A DNA stretch of 64,000 nt from Xanthomonas rydalmerensis (GCF_033170385.1 NZ_CP126170.1:4364001-4428000); one strand, 5' to 3'; numbered from the stretch's first letter, positions 49,228 to 59,561 are shown. Made by a program: numbers and translations. Notes: generated by a model from the letters alone, not told the origin.

Positions 49228-49296
49228 GTAGGAGCGGCTTCAGCCGCGACCGGGCCTTACCAGGAATCCCCCGGTCGCGGCTGAAGCCGCTCCTGC
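49228..49296. repeat. REP-like inverted pair
   Basis: GTAGGAGCGGCTTCAGCCGC and inverted partner GCGGCTGAAGCCGCTCCTGC flank a 25-base centre (CCGGGCCTTACCAGGAATCC). It is one of two units in the 324-base gene-free stretch 49191-49514. Confidence 0.88.
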
Positions 49297-49401
49297 GAAG
49301 AAGTGCACATCTTTTTAGAAGGACGCGGCGACGCCGTGCATCGGGATGCGCGAATGCGGGAGCCTTAGTGGTCCTGTGCCGGCCAGCTCCGAAATGCTTT
49401 T

Positions 49402-49470
49402 GTAGGAGTGGTTTCAGCCGCGACCGGGCTTCATCAGGAAGCCGCTGATCGCGACCAAATACGCTTCTAA
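49402..49470. repeat. Degenerate REP-like unit
   Basis: The left arm GTAGGAGTGGTTTCAGCCGC is intact. The right arm (CTGATCGCGACCAAATACGC then TTCTAA) is heavily mutated. The centre TTCATCAGGAAG matches the family spacer. Confidence 0.65.
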
Positions 49471-49514
49471 GATCGATGCGAACAGGCGCGCCTAACGCCG
49501 CCAGCGCCTGCCCC

Positions 49515-50849
49515 TCACTTGCCCGGCTTCGGCGTCACCCGCCAGATCACATTGCCGACGTCGTCGGCGACCAGCAGCGCGCCCGGCTTGTCCACTGCCA
49601 CACCGACCGGGCGACCCTGGGCGTGGCCCTCGGCGTCGAGGAAGCCGGTCAGCACGTCCTGCGGCTTGCCGCTGGGCTTGCCGTTGGCGAAGGGCACGTA
49701 GATCACCTTGTAGCCCGACGGCGGGTCGCGGTTCCAGGAGCCGTGCTGGCCAATGAAGGCGCCGCCGCGGTAGGTCTGCGGCAGCAGCGCGCCTTCGTAG
49801 AAAGCCAGGCCGAGCGAGGCGGTATGTGCGCCCAGCGCGTAATCAGGCTTGATCGCGCTGGCCACCATCTCCGGGTTCTGCGGCTGCACACGCTCGTCCA
49901 CGTGCTGGCCGTAATAGCTATAGGGCCAGCCGTAGAAGCCGCCCTCGCGCACCGAGGTCAGGTAATCGGGCACCAGGTCGCTACCGAGTTCGTCGCGCTC
50001 GTTGACCACCGTCCACAGGGTGTCGGTGCCGGGCTGCCAGGCCAGGCCGACCGGGTTGCGCAGGCCGCTGGCGAACACGCGGGTGGCGCCGCTGGCCGCG
50101 TCCACTTCCAGGATCGCGGCGCGGTTGAGTTCCTGCTCCATGCCGTTCTCGGCGACGTTGCTGTTGGAGCCGACGCCCACGTAAAGCTTCTTGCCGTCGC
50201 GGCTGGCCAGCAGGCTCTTGGTCCAGTGGTGATTGATGCCGCCGGGCAGGTTGGCGACGAAGCTGGGCGCGGCGGTGATCTGGGTGTCGCCGTCCTTGTA
50301 CGGGAAGCTGACCAGCGCATCGGCATTGGCGATGTACAGGCGGTCGCCGACCAGGGCCATGCCGAACGGCGAATACAGGCCCTTGAGGAACTGTGTGCGC
50401 ACTTCGGCGACGCCGTCGCCGTCGGCATCGCGCAGCAGGGTGATGCGGTTGGCGCTGGGCACGCTGGCGCCGGCCTTGGACATCATCGCGCCCTGGATCT
50501 TGTCGCGCAGCCCGCTGCTCTCTTTTTCCGGCGCCGGCGGCTCGGCGGTCTCGGCGACCAGCACGTCGCCGTTGGGCAGCACGTACAGCCAGCGCGGATG
50601 GTCGAGGTCGCGCGCGAAGGCCTGCACCGCCAGATCGGCGGCCGGTACCGGCGCGGCGCCATCGGCCCAGCGCTTGACCTCGGCGACCTTGACCGTGGGG
50701 ATCATGCGCTTGACCGGATCGGGCAGCACCGGGTTCGGCCCCATGCCGTCCTCGATGGGGTGCTTGGCGGTGTCGCCGCAGGCAGCGAGCAAGGCGGCAC
50801 TGAGCGCACACAACACCCAACGGGCACGAATCGGCGAAGACATGGTCAT
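49515..50849 (-). CDS. PQQ-type sugar/sorbosone dehydrogenase, lipoprotein
   Basis: 444 residues (442 from the second ATG). The signal peptide ends in lipobox LLAAC (about residue 23). The rest is a soluble beta-propeller of the glucose/sorbosone dehydrogenase family, with repeated blade features ([76 protein letters not shown]). It probably oxidises aldose-type sugars outside the cytoplasm using PQQ. No electron acceptor gene is adjacent. Confidence 0.83.
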   Translation of the reverse strand: MTMSSPIRARWVLCALSAALLAACGDTAKHPIEDGMGPNPVLPDPVKRMIPTVKVAEVKRWADGAAPVPAADLAVQAFARDLDHPRWLYVLPNGDVLVAETAEPPAPEKESSGLRDKIQGAMMSKAGASVPSANRITLLRDADGDGVAEVRTQFLKGLYSPFGMALVGDRLYIANADALVSFPYKDGDTQITAAPSFVANLPGGINHHWTKSLLASRDGKKLYVGVGSNSNVAENGMEQELNRAAILEVDAASGATRVFASGLRNPVGLAWQPGTDTLWTVVNERDELGSDLVPDYLTSVREGGFYGWPYSYYGQHVDERVQPQNPEMVASAIKPDYALGAHTASLGLAFYEGALLPQTYRGGAFIGQHGSWNRDPPSGYKVIYVPFANGKPSGKPQDVLTGFLDAEGHAQGRPVGVAVDKPGALLVADDVGNVIWRVTPKPGK

Positions 50850-50923
50850 GCGTCTTGGATATCCGGGAACACGGGGGAACGCCGATGATGCCCAGCCCCG
50901 CCGCGGAAAAAGTGAAAGATGCG

Positions 50924-51244
50924 TCAAGAGGCGTCGCCGCGCGGATCGCTGTCCCAGGGCCGCGCCGGCAGCTGGCGCACGCTGCGGATTTCGTCCAGCC
51001 ACAGGTAACGGTGCTGGGCCGGATCGTCGAGATCGTCGATGCGCACCTGCGCATTGCTGCCTTCATTGCCGTCGGCATCGCGGAATTGCTGGATGCTGGG
51101 GCGCACCGACACGGTGCCGAAGCACACGCTGCCGTCGGTCAGTTCGATGCGCACATGCGACTGACCGGGCAGTTGCAGGATCAACGCTTCCAGCGCCTGG
51201 ATCTGCGCCTGGTCGGTGTGGATACGCTCGGCAAACTGGGTCAT
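50924..51244 (-). CDS. DUF3247 family protein (Sm-like fold)
   Basis: 106 residues. Starts [20 protein letters not shown] and contains [20 protein letters not shown] followed by [20 protein letters not shown], which fits the DUF3247 group found in Xanthomonadaceae. My recollection is that a Xanthomonas member was crystallised and has an Sm-like barrel. Role unknown. Located between two unrelated genes on the same strand, probably monocistronic. Confidence 0.85.
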   Translation of the reverse strand: MTQFAERIHTDQAQIQALEALILQLPGQSHVRIELTDGSVCFGTVSVRPSIQQFRDADGNEGSNAQVRIDDLDDPAQHRYLWLDEIRSVRQLPARPWDSDPRGDAS

Positions 51245-51300
51245 CGGCGGACTCCGTATGGGGACCGCTGCACCCTAGCGCCGCCGGTGTGAGCCGGCAG

Positions 51301-53301
51301 TCAGCGCTGCCGCGCGAAGCGCACCGCCGACACCAGCTGCGCCACGCTGTACGGCTTGGCCAGGTGCTCCTGGAAGCCGGACTGCAGCGCGCGCTGGCGA
51401 TCGTCGGCACGCGCCAGCGCGGTCACTGCCACCGCCGGCAGGTCGTCCGCGCTCAGACCCATGTTCTCGCGCACGGTGCGGATCAGGCCGTAGCCGTCCA
51501 TGCCCGGCATGCCGATGTCGGTGACCATCACGTCGATCGCCGCATGGCCGCCGCCATCGAGCACCTCCAGTGCCTCGCTGGCCGAGCCCACCGCGACCAC
51601 TTCGGCCCCCTGCTCCTCGAGCAGGCGCCGCAGGTAGTCGAGCATGTCCGGCTGGTCCTCCACCGCCAGCAGGCGCACGCCCTTGAGCGAATACGCCTCG
51701 ACCACTTGTTCGGCCATCGCGAAGGCGCGCACTTCGCGCAGCGGGCGCGAGCCCGGCGCGTCGCGGTGCAGCGGCAGGCGCACGGTGAACACCGAGCCGC
51801 AGTCGCGGCCTTCGCTGAACGCGCTGATCTGGCCGCCGTGCATCTCCACCAGTTGCTGCACGATCGCCAGACCCAGGCCGAGGCCGCCGTGCAGACGCGT
51901 GGTGGTGCTGTCGGCCTGGCGGAAGCGGCCGAACAGGTGCGGCAGGAATTCCGGCGGGATGCCGTCGCCGGAATCGCGCACGGCGACGCTGACGTGCTCG
52001 CCATCGTCGTCGAGCTCGATCGCCAGGGCGATGCGCCCGTGCGCGGGGGTGAACTTGATCGCATTGGACAACAGGTTCCAGAACACCTGCTGCAGGCGCG
52101 TGGCGTCGCCCAGCACCATGCAGGGCTGCGCGGGCGCCTGCAGGGTCAGCGCCTGGTCCTTGCCTTCGGCCACCGGCTCCTGCGCGCGCATCGCCTCGCG
52201 CACCTGCTCGGCCAGGTCCAGCGCCTCCACTTCCAACTGCACCTTGCCCAGCAGCATGCTGCTGAGGTCGAGCATGTCGGAAATCAGCCGCTGCTGCGCA
52301 CGCGCGCTACTGGCGATCACCGACAGGCCCTTGCTGCTCGGGTCGCCCGGCGGCAACCGCTGCAGCAGCAGATCGCTCCAGCCGAGGATGGTGGTCAGCG
52401 GCGTGCGCAGTTCGTGCGACAGTGTCGCCAGGAATTCGTCCTTCAGCCGCGCCATGCTCTCGGCGGCGTTGCGCGCGCTGCGCTCGGACTCCAGCAGTTG
52501 CTCGCGCGCCAGCTCGATGTCGCGGCGTTCGGTGACGTCCGGGCTGCTGCCGGCCAGGCCGATGAACTTACCCTCGGCGGAGTAGCGCGGCACCGCGGTC
52601 ATTTCCACCCAGCGCCATTCACCGTCGTGGCGGCGCGCGCGCGCCAGCGCGCGCAGATTGCGCTGGTCGTGCAGCGCGTTGCGCAGCTCGTAGGCGAACA
52701 CGCCCACATCCTCCGGATGCAGCACATCGCCCCAGCCCGGGCGCACCCCATCGGTGTCCAGATCGATGCCGAAGAACTCGGCGTAGGCAGTGTTGGTGAA
52801 ACGCAGCTCGCCCTGGGCGTCCAGCACCCACACCGGCATCGGCAGGCCCTCGGCCAGCGCGCTGAAGCGCGCCTCGCTCTCGGCCAGGTCGCGCTCCATC
52901 CGCTTGCGCTCGGTGATGTCGAGGAACTGCACGGCGACCTGGTGCAATTCCGGCGCACCGACGCGGAACGCATCCACCGCCCACCAGCGGTCCAGCGCGG
53001 TGGCGAAGTTTTCGAACTTGGCCGAGCGGCCGCTCAGCGCCACCTCGCCGTAGCGCTGGAACCAGTGCTCCTCGTGGGTCGGCGAGATGTCGCGCATGCG
53101 CCGCCCGACCACCTCGCGCAGGCCGGTCTCGCGCTCGAAGGCCGGATTGACCTGCAGGAACACGTAATCGACCGCGCGCTCGCCTTCGAACAGCATCTGG
53201 ATCACGCAAAAGCCGGAATCGATCTTGTCGAAGATTTCGCGGTACTGCAGGTCCGTCGCCTGCGCGAACGAAGACGAGGTGGATTCTGGGCTGGCATGCA
53301 T
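51301..53301 (-). CDS. PAS-PAS hybrid sensor histidine kinase
   Basis: 666 residues with no membrane segments, so a cytoplasmic sensor. PAS1 is about 20-130 and PAS2 about 140-265 (with PAC-like DVTERRD). The HisKA phospho-acceptor is His296 in ATLSHELRTP. HATPase runs about 390-512 (N-box NLLSNAIKFTPA, G1 DSGDGIPP, G2 GGLGLGLAI). The C-terminal receiver is about 543-660 with Asp595 (VTDIGMPGMDG) and Lys in HLAKPY. No output domain or adjacent regulator is present, so it may signal through an HPt protein elsewhere. Start chosen at ATG 53301. Confidence 0.92.
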   Translation of the reverse strand: MHASPESTSSSFAQATDLQYREIFDKIDSGFCVIQMLFEGERAVDYVFLQVNPAFERETGLREVVGRRMRDISPTHEEHWFQRYGEVALSGRSAKFENFATALDRWWAVDAFRVGAPELHQVAVQFLDITERKRMERDLAESEARFSALAEGLPMPVWVLDAQGELRFTNTAYAEFFGIDLDTDGVRPGWGDVLHPEDVGVFAYELRNALHDQRNLRALARARRHDGEWRWVEMTAVPRYSAEGKFIGLAGSSPDVTERRDIELAREQLLESERSARNAAESMARLKDEFLATLSHELRTPLTTILGWSDLLLQRLPPGDPSSKGLSVIASSARAQQRLISDMLDLSSMLLGKVQLEVEALDLAEQVREAMRAQEPVAEGKDQALTLQAPAQPCMVLGDATRLQQVFWNLLSNAIKFTPAHGRIALAIELDDDGEHVSVAVRDSGDGIPPEFLPHLFGRFRQADSTTTRLHGGLGLGLAIVQQLVEMHGGQISAFSEGRDCGSVFTVRLPLHRDAPGSRPLREVRAFAMAEQVVEAYSLKGVRLLAVEDQPDMLDYLRRLLEEQGAEVVAVGSASEALEVLDGGGHAAIDVMVTDIGMPGMDGYGLIRTVRENMGLSADDLPAVAVTALARADDRQRALQSGFQEHLAKPYSVAQLVSAVRFARQR

Positions 53302-53464
53302 GACGGAGTAACTCTGGAAGCGGCCTACGGCAACGGATGACGACGGTGCCCTGCATCCGCGGCGCAACAACGACGCGCTAGGAACGGCGAGGCGGAACCC
53401 CCATCTTGTTAAGCCACTCCGCCGCCGTCAAGCCAGGGTGCACGCTGCACCTGCGGGAACCGGG

Positions 53465-53713
53465 TCACCAGAAGAAGGCGATCCCCAGGACGATGCCCAG
53501 CAGCGAGAGACCGATCCCGGCAAACACCAGCCGCTGGGTCAGGCGCGCGCTGCGCAAGGCCTGCTCTTCCAGCCAACGCTCGGCCTCCTCGCGCCACGGC
53601 GGCGGCGGCGAGGATTCCAGCAGTTGCTGCACGCGCGCCGTCCCCAACTGCCGGCATTGCCGACGGCATTCTTCGGGGACCACGGGTCGCTGGGGTGCGC
53701 TCACGACGGACAT
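53465..53713 (-). CDS. Small protein with C-terminal membrane anchor
   Basis: 82 residues from ATG 53713. Charged N-terminal two-thirds with Cys-rich PEECRRQCRQL and an acidic/basic helix WREEAERWLEEQALRSARL, then one membrane helix at the C-terminus (LVFAGIGLSLLGIVLGIAFF). No known domain. It lies 19 bases after the following gene on the same strand and may form a unit with it. Confidence 0.6.
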   Translation of the reverse strand: MSVVSAPQRPVVPEECRRQCRQLGTARVQQLLESSPPPPWREEAERWLEEQALRSARLTQRLVFAGIGLSLLGIVLGIAFFW

Positions 53714-53732
53714 GACAAGCTTCCTGAACCGC

Positions 53733-54203
53733 TCAGCCGAGCGTGAAACGCGGTGCGTCGCTGGCGAGCTCGTGCTCCACCGCCATCCGCGCCAATCGCG
53801 TGTAGTTGGCACGCGGGCCGGCCCCGCGGCCGACGATCAGGCCCAGGTACTCCAGGCCGGCCCACACCCGCGCCTTCCACTCCACGCCGTCTTCGGCCAG
53901 CACCAGCGTCAGCGTATAGCGGAAGCTCTGCCCCTGCGGGCTGCGGTAGTGGTAACTGGGCGGGAACTGCACGGCCACGTCCTGCGCCTCGCCGAGCGAG
54001 ACCAGGTAGCGCCGCAACAGATGGCGCACGTCGTCGCCCGGGTTCAGGCGCAGCTGGCGCGCCGCCTCGTCCAAGTTGGCCTGGTACTCGACGAACGCGG
54101 CCGCGCCACTGGCCGGGCTGTGCCCGTGGCGCTTGGCCCACTCGATGAACTGCAGGCGCACATCGCTACCGGTATGGGCGTGGTGGAACAACGGCGTCTT
54201 CAT
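53733..54203 (-). CDS. Hypothetical protein
   Basis: 156 residues, ATG start, no signal or membrane segment. Sequence features include FIEWAKRHGHSPASGAAAFV, a DEAARQLRLNPGDDVRHLLR helix, and a C-terminal SYHYRSPQGQSFRYTLTLVL strand pair with WKARVWAGLEYLGLIVGRG. Looks like a folded mixed alpha/beta protein of unknown function. Confidence 0.65.
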   Translation of the reverse strand: MKTPLFHHAHTGSDVRLQFIEWAKRHGHSPASGAAAFVEYQANLDEAARQLRLNPGDDVRHLLRRYLVSLGEAQDVAVQFPPSYHYRSPQGQSFRYTLTLVLAEDGVEWKARVWAGLEYLGLIVGRGAGPRANYTRLARMAVEHELASDAPRFTLG

Positions 54204-54395
54204 GCGATCCCCGCATCACTCGAGTGGCCTCCATGCTCGCGCGCGCACCGTGAAGCAGGCGGCGAGGCGATGTGAGCCGGCCGTCACGCCGGAGCGGATG
54301 AATCCGCGGCCAACGGTGCTCGCCACACGCCTCGCCGCGATTGCGGGCGCGCCGGCACAGGCACACACTGGACACACGCCTCCTGGAGATCCGCC

Positions 54396-54968
54396 ATGAA
54401 GATCCGCTATGCCTGGACGGCGCTGGCTGTTGCCTGCCTGTGGGCGGGCGGCGCCTCCGCCGAGATCCGTAACGTCACCGACCCGCAGGCGCCGCGCAGC
54501 CTCGCCAGCGACGGCCCGGTACAGGTCAGTTGGGCCGATCCGGCCAGCTTCAGCGAACTGCGGCAGAGCCGCAACCGCTGGGAAGCCGAACGCGGCGATT
54601 GGGTGCAGGACCTGGCCGCCTACCTGCAGAAGCAGGCCGCCAAGCAACTGCAGCCCGGCCAGCGCCTGGACATCAAACTGACCGACATCAAGCGCGCCGG
54701 CGACTACGAGCCATGGCACGGCCCGAACTGGAACGACGTGCGGGTGATGCGCGACCTGTACCCGCCGCGGATCAGTCTCGACTTCACCCTGTACGGCGCC
54801 GACGGCCAGGTGCTGGCGCAGGGCCAGCCGAAGCTGATGGACCCGAGCTACCTGTACAACAGCTCGGTCGGCCTGAGCACCGATCCGCTGCGCTACGAAA
54901 AACGCATGCTCGACGACTGGCTGCGCCGCCAGTTCCGCAACAAGGACAGCGCGGTCGCCGAGCGCTGA
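54396..54968 (+). CDS. DUF3016 family exported protein
   Basis: 190 residues, ATG after CTCCTGGAGATCCGCC. Signal peptide (about 1-22, ending GGASAE). The mature part has VSWADPASFSELRQSRNRWE, then QRLDIKLTDIKRAGDYEPWH with PNWNDVRVM, the DUF3016 pattern, and a YEKRMLDDWLRRQF end. Function unknown, periplasmic. A GC-rich hairpin follows. Confidence 0.82.
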   Translation: MKIRYAWTALAVACLWAGGASAEIRNVTDPQAPRSLASDGPVQVSWADPASFSELRQSRNRWEAERGDWVQDLAAYLQKQAAKQLQPGQRLDIKLTDIKRAGDYEPWHGPNWNDVRVMRDLYPPRISLDFTLYGADGQVLAQGQPKLMDPSYLYNSSVGLSTDPLRYEKRMLDDWLRRQFRNKDSAVAER

Positions 54969-54979
54969 AGCCGTCCGCG

Positions 54980-55004
54980 CGGCGCCGGCATCGCGCCGGC
55001 GCCG
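54980..55004. terminator. GC-rich hairpin between convergent genes
   Basis: CGGCGCCGGC/GCCGGCGCCG stem between the DUF3016 gene and the convergent alr gene. No T tract follows on either side, so termination is only possible, not shown. Confidence 0.45.
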
Positions 55005-55015
55005 TCAGGCACGGG

Positions 55016-56089
55016 TCAACCGCCGAGATAAGTGCGCGGCGCGCGCTTGAGGCCGCACAGCAACCGGTAGGCGCTGGAGTTGCAGCGCCCGGCCAGCGCA
55101 TCGATACGCGGCTGCGCGCCCCACAACTGCACCTCGCTGCCGAGTCCGGCCTGCGGGTGGTCGGTCAGATCCACGGTCAGCATGTCCATCGACACGCGCC
55201 CGATCAGTTCACCAGGCGCGCCGTCGATCAGCACCGGCGTGCCATTGGGCGCGAACTGCGGATAGCCGTCGGCATAACCGATCGCCACCACCCCGACCCG
55301 GGTCGGCCGCGCCGCGACGAAGCGCGCGCCATAGCCGACCGGCTCACCCGGCCCCAGGTCGCGCACCGAGATGACCTTGGACTGCAGGGTCATCACCGGG
55401 CGCAGTTCGCCGGGCAGTGCCGCCGTCGCGGCGAACGGGTCGGCACCGTACAGCATCAGCCCCGGCCGCCCCCAGTCGTTGTGCAGCTCAGGCCAGCCCA
55501 GCAGCGCCGGCGAATTGCACAGGCTGGTCTCGCCGGCCAGGCCGGCAGTCGCCTGGCGGAACACCTCCACCTGCTCGCGGGTACGTGCGCTGTCCAGTTC
55601 GTCGGCACGGGCGAAGTGGCTCATCAGCACCAGCCGCTCGACCTGCGGCAACGCGCTCAGGCGCGCATGCGCGGCGCGGAATTCCTCCGGCGCCAGGCCC
55701 AGCCGGTGCATGCCGCTGTCCAGCTTCAGCCACAGGCACAGCGGCTGCGGCGCGGCGAAGGCGGCGATCGCCTCCACCTGCCAGGGCGAGGCCACCGCGC
55801 ACCACAGCCGGTGTTCGGCGACCAGCGGCAATTCGTCGGCGTCGAAGATGCCTTCCAGCAGCAGGATCGGCGCGGCGATGCCGGCCTGGCGCAGTTCCAG
55901 CGCCTCCTCGATGCAGGCCACCGCGAAGCCGTCGGCCTCGCCGTCCAGCGCGCGCGCGCACGCCACCGCGCCATGCCCGTAGGCATCGGCCTTGACCACC
56001 GCCAGTGCCTTGCCGCCGCTCAGTTGGCGGGCCAGGCGGTAGTTGTTGCGCAGCGCGTCGAGGTCGATCAATGCACGGGCTGGGCGCAC
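55016..56089 (-). CDS. alr: Alanine racemase
   Basis: 357 residues from a GTG start at 56089 giving [20 protein letters not shown], the expected N-terminus. PLP Lys is in [13 protein letters not shown] near residue 34. The opposing catalytic Tyr is in [20 protein letters not shown], and the C-terminal domain contains [12 protein letters not shown]. Interconverts L- and D-alanine for catabolism through DadA and for cell wall. Overlaps dadA by 22 bases, so strongly coupled, in a classic dadA-dadX-like pair. Confidence 0.94.
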   Translation of the reverse strand: MRPARALIDLDALRNNYRLARQLSGGKALAVVKADAYGHGAVACARALDGEADGFAVACIEEALELRQAGIAAPILLLEGIFDADELPLVAEHRLWCAVASPWQVEAIAAFAAPQPLCLWLKLDSGMHRLGLAPEEFRAAHARLSALPQVERLVLMSHFARADELDSARTREQVEVFRQATAGLAGETSLCNSPALLGWPELHNDWGRPGLMLYGADPFAATAALPGELRPVMTLQSKVISVRDLGPGEPVGYGARFVAARPTRVGVVAIGYADGYPQFAPNGTPVLIDGAPGELIGRVSMDMLTVDLTDHPQAGLGSEVQLWGAQPRIDALAGRCNSSAYRLLCGLKRAPRTYLGG

Positions 56090-57375
56090 GCGACGGCCTC
56101 GGCGACGGACGCGGCGGAACCGCGGGAGTAACGGAAGATGTCCAGGCCCTCGCCGCTGATCTGCGGCTGCCGCGAGACCATCAGGTCGGCCAGGTAGCGG
56201 CCGGAGCCGCAGGCCATGGTCCAGCCCAGCGTGCCGTGGCCGGTGTTGAGGAACAGGTTGCGGTAGCCGGTGGCGCCGACCACCGGCGTGCCGTCCGGGG
56301 TGGCCGGACGCAGCCCGGTCCAGAACTCGGCCGCGGCCAGGTCGCCGCCGTGCGGGTACAGGTCGTTGACCACCTTCTCCAGCGTGGCGCGGCGCCGCGC
56401 CGGCCGCGACAGATCGAAGCCGGCCAGTTCGGCCATGCCGCCGACGCGGATACGCTCGTCGAAGCGGGTGATCGCGACCTTGTAGCTCTCGTCGAGGATG
56501 GTGGAGGTCGGCGCCAACGCCGCGTCGCGGATCGGCAGGGTCAGCGAATAGCCCTTCAGCGGGTACACCGGCAGGCGGATGCCCAGCGGCGCCAGCAGGC
56601 CGGGCGAATAGCTGCCCAGCGCGACCACGTAGCGGTCGGCGCGCTCCAGCCGGCCGCCGATGCGCACGCCGTCGATGCGATCGCCATCGGCCTGCAGTGC
56701 CTCGATGGTCTCGCCCTGCCGGAACTGCACGCCGGCCGCAGCCGCCATCGCCGCCAGGCGCTGGGTGAACAGGCGACAGTCGCCGGTCTGGTCGTTGGGC
56801 AGGCGCAGCGCGCCGACCAGGGTCGCCGGTGCGCTGGCCAGGGCCGGCTCGACCCGGGCGATGCCGGCACGGTCCAGCAGTTCGTAGGGCACGCCGTACT
56901 CGCGCAGCACCTCGATGTCCTTGGCCGCGCCGTCCAGTTGCTGCTGGGTGCGGAACAGTTGGGTGGTGCCGAGCTGGCGGCCTTCGTAGGCGATGCCGGT
57001 CTCGGCGCGCAGCTGGTCCAGGCAGTCGCGGCTGTACTCGGACAGGCGCACCATCCGCGCCTTGTTGATCGCATAGCTCTCGGCGGTGCAATTGCGCAGC
57101 ATCTGCGCCAGCCACAGGTACTGCTGCAGGTCGGCGGTCGGCGTGATCGCCAGCGGCGCATGGCGCTGGAACAGCCATTTCAGCGCCTTCAGCGGCACCC
57201 CCGGCGCCGCCCACGGCGACGCGTAGCCGGGCGAGACCTGGCCGGCATTGGCGTAGCTGGTCTCCAGCCCGGCCGCCGGTTGGCGGTCGACCACCGTCAC
57301 CTCGCAGCCGCTGCGGGCCAGATACCACGCCGTGGCCGTGCCGATCACACCGCTGCCGAGAACCAGAACCCGCAT
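56068..57375 (-). CDS. dadA: D-amino acid dehydrogenase small subunit
   Basis: 435 residues. FAD-binding motif [20 protein letters not shown] lies at the N-terminus, with [20 protein letters not shown], the conserved substrate-side stretch, and C-terminal [20 protein letters not shown]. Oxidises D-alanine and other D-amino acids to keto acids at the inner membrane. In operon with alr and divergent from an Lrp-family regulator, which probably controls it in response to alanine. Confidence 0.96.
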   Translation of the reverse strand: MRVLVLGSGVIGTATAWYLARSGCEVTVVDRQPAAGLETSYANAGQVSPGYASPWAAPGVPLKALKWLFQRHAPLAITPTADLQQYLWLAQMLRNCTAESYAINKARMVRLSEYSRDCLDQLRAETGIAYEGRQLGTTQLFRTQQQLDGAAKDIEVLREYGVPYELLDRAGIARVEPALASAPATLVGALRLPNDQTGDCRLFTQRLAAMAAAAGVQFRQGETIEALQADGDRIDGVRIGGRLERADRYVVALGSYSPGLLAPLGIRLPVYPLKGYSLTLPIRDAALAPTSTILDESYKVAITRFDERIRVGGMAELAGFDLSRPARRRATLEKVVNDLYPHGGDLAAAEFWTGLRPATPDGTPVVGATGYRNLFLNTGHGTLGWTMACGSGRYLADLMVSRQPQISGEGLDIFRYSRGSAASVAEAVACAQPVH

Positions 57376-57511
57376 GCGCCTACTCCGTTCGGATCAATTC
57401 CCTGGCTGGATGGCGCCAGGGCAGAAGTTCGGTGCAGTATAGGCAGCGCAACCCAGGATTTTCCCCTGACTTCCGCCACCCCAGCAGGCCAAACCCCTGA
57501 GACCCGCCCGC

Positions 57512-57991
57512 ATGGCCGCACGCCTCCGCGAACTAGACAAGATCGACCGCAAGATCCTACGCATCCTGCAGCAGGAAGGGCGCATCTCCTTCACCGAACT
57601 GGGCGAGCGGGTCGGCCTGTCGACCACCCCGTGCACCGAGCGGGTACGCCGGCTGGAACGCGACGGCGCCATCACCGGCTACTACGCGCGGCTGGACCCG
57701 CACTATCTCAAGGCCAGCCTACTGGTGTTCGTGGAGATCAGCCTGGCCTACAAGTCCGGCGACATCTTCGAGGAGTTCCGCCGCGCCGCGCTGAAGCTGC
57801 CGAACGTGCTCGAATGCCACCTGGTCTCGGGCGACTTCGACTACCTGCTCAAGGCGCGCATCAGCGAGATGGCGTCCTACCGCAAGCTGCTGGGCAGCAC
57901 CCTGCTGACCCTGCCGCACGTGCGCGAGTCCAAGAGCTACATCGTGATGGAGGAAGTGAAAGAAACGCTCAGCCTGCCGATCGCCGACTGA
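57512..57991 (+). CDS. Lrp/AsnC family transcriptional regulator
   Basis: 159 residues. N-terminal helix-turn-helix (about 10-55, DKIDRKILRILQQEGRISFT then ELGERVGLSTTPCTERVRRL), a hinge, and a RAM ligand-binding domain (about 70-150, VFVEISLAY ... HLVSGDFDYLLKARISEM). Divergent from dadA-alr with 136 bases between, the usual layout for a D-alanine-responsive activator (DadR-type). Confidence 0.9.
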   Translation: MAARLRELDKIDRKILRILQQEGRISFTELGERVGLSTTPCTERVRRLERDGAITGYYARLDPHYLKASLLVFVEISLAYKSGDIFEEFRRAALKLPNVLECHLVSGDFDYLLKARISEMASYRKLLGSTLLTLPHVRESKSYIVMEEVKETLSLPIAD

Positions 57992-58012
57992 GCGTTTCGC
58001 GCGGGGCGCAGG

Positions 58013-58393
58013 TCAGGAGACCAGCAGCTTCTCGAGATCGTCGCGCGAGGAATTGGCGTGGTTCTTGGCCAGTTCGGCCACCACCCGCTTCTGGACCTCC
58101 TTGTGCAACAGCGGCCGCAGCTGCCCCAGCGTGTGCGGGTCGGCGACCAGCATCAGGTGCTCCACCTGCCCGCGCAACGCATCCTGGTACAGGCGCTCGG
58201 CCACCTGGCGCACGAACCCGGCCTCATCCATGGTCATCGGCCGGTCGCCGTCCTCCACGCCCTCGATCGGCGTCGGATTCAGCACTTCGGTCTGCTCCAG
58301 CAGGGCGGTCTCGCCGGCCAGGTTGACCCGGAACAGGCGCGCGCTGGTGCGGTCGGCGACGACGATCAGGGTGTTGTCGGGAAGCTTGCTCAT
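58013..58393 (-). CDS. Host attachment protein-like (bacterial eRF1-domain fold)
   Basis: 126 residues. Starts LPDNTLIVVADRTSARLFRV and contains PMTMDEAGFVRQVAERLYQD and HLMLVADPHTLGQLRPLLH, the pattern of the family named host attachment protein after a plant-attachment phenotype in one member. The fold resembles archaeal/eukaryotic release-factor domains, and actual function is uncertain. Convergent with the Lrp gene. Confidence 0.8.
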   Translation of the reverse strand: MSKLPDNTLIVVADRTSARLFRVNLAGETALLEQTEVLNPTPIEGVEDGDRPMTMDEAGFVRQVAERLYQDALRGQVEHLMLVADPHTLGQLRPLLHKEVQKRVVAELAKNHANSSRDDLEKLLVS

Positions 58394-58515
58394 CGGTTCT
58401 CCTGCGAAACATGGCGCCGCGGCAATCGCGGCCGGTACGCCAGTCTAGAAACCGATTTGTGAGGATGGCGGCCACGCGGCGTTCGCCGTGCGTTCGTCGC
58501 CCGGGTGCAAGCGCA

Positions 58516-58959
58516 TCACTCCTGGATGCGCACGCCGTCGCCGCTGGGGACGGTGTCGTAGTAACGGCCGGTGCGGGTGTCCAGCGCGCGGTTCGGGCCG
58601 ACCTGCATCGCTCCGGGGATCACCTGCCCGCTGCGGTCGTAGAGGCGCACCGGACGGCGTGCGGAGGGGTCGGCGACCGCGGCCGCAGGCACTGCCGGGC
58701 TGGCCGGGCGCGTGTGCCGAGTCTTTCCTTGTCGGTCGTCCAGGTTGGACGGCACCGGCGTGGCCTTGGGGCTGGTTGCCGAAGCCGGCGGACGCTCGTC
58801 GAGACGACTGGCCACCGAGGGCGCCGGCGGCGGCGCGGACTGCAGGGTATTGGCGTCGCGATTGCCGGCCGGTGCGCCGGGGACTGGCTGAAGACTCTGC
58901 GCGACGGCAAGCGCCGGCACGAGCAGGGCGATGGCAACGCAGGGCAGCAAGCGGTTCAC
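58516..58959 (-). CDS. Exported low-complexity hypothetical protein
   Basis: 147 residues. A signal peptide (about 1-21, ending LAVAQS) precedes a Pro/Ala/Arg-rich linker (about 25-95) and a short C-terminal folded part (RRPVRLYDRSGQVIPGAMQV then GPNRALDTRTGRYYDTVPSG). I recognise no known domain. Probably periplasmic or surface. Confidence 0.6.
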   Translation of the reverse strand: MNRLLPCVAIALLVPALAVAQSLQPVPGAPAGNRDANTLQSAPPPAPSVASRLDERPPASATSPKATPVPSNLDDRQGKTRHTRPASPAVPAAAVADPSARRPVRLYDRSGQVIPGAMQVGPNRALDTRTGRYYDTVPSGDGVRIQE

Positions 58960-59096
58960 GGTGGCTCCGTCGATGGGCCGGGGGAGCGTTCCACGCTAGC
59001 GCATCGCCGAGGCCGCGTCGACGCGGTACGGCGCGCTTGATCCGCCGCGTACAGCCCTCATGTTGTTTTCCCCCTCTTCCAGCCACGGGTCCCGCC

Positions 59097-59561
59097 ATGA
59101 GCCGATTCGACCTCACGCCTCCCACCACTGCCGAGCGCGAGCGCCTGATCGGCGACCTGAACGTGGAGGAACGCCGGGTGCTGCTGCAGCACGGTACCGA
59201 AGCGCCGTTCTGCGGCGTGTTCCTGGACAACAAGCTGGAGGGCGTCTACACCTGCCGGCTGTGCGGACTGCCGCTGTTCCGCTCCAGCGCCAAGTTCGAT
59301 TCCGGCACCGGCTGGCCGAGCTTCTTCGCGCCCTACCACCCCGACCACGTGCGCGAGATACGCGACACCAGCCACGGCATGATCCGCACCGAGATCGTCT
59401 GCGCCCGCTGCGACAGCCATCTCGGCCACGTGTTCCCGGACGGCCCGCCGCCGAGCGGCGAGCGCCACTGCCTGAACTCGATCTCGCTGCAGTTCACCGA
59501 ACAGGGCCAGGCGTTGCCCAACCCGCTGCACCGCGCCGGCGGCGAGACCGAACCGGCCTGA
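59097..59561 (+). CDS. msrB: Peptide-methionine (R)-S-oxide reductase
   Basis: 154 residues. Zinc ligands are two CxxC pairs (CRLCGLPLF and CARCDSHLGH), with the conserved FDSGTGWPSFF and HVFPDGPPPSGERHCLNS. The catalytic Cys is in GERHCLNS and the C-terminal end is SISLQFTEQ. Repairs oxidised methionine. No MsrA domain is fused. Confidence 0.95.
   Translation: MSRFDLTPPTTAERERLIGDLNVEERRVLLQHGTEAPFCGVFLDNKLEGVYTCRLCGLPLFRSSAKFDSGTGWPSFFAPYHPDHVREIRDTSHGMIRTEIVCARCDSHLGHVFPDGPPPSGERHCLNSISLQFTEQGQALPNPLHRAGGETEPA

Noticed and set aside
55016..57328. Possible alr-dadA fusion in one long frame
   Set aside because: The dadA enzyme is encoded in another frame with all its motifs. The alr frame upstream of 56089 is the shadow of dadA.
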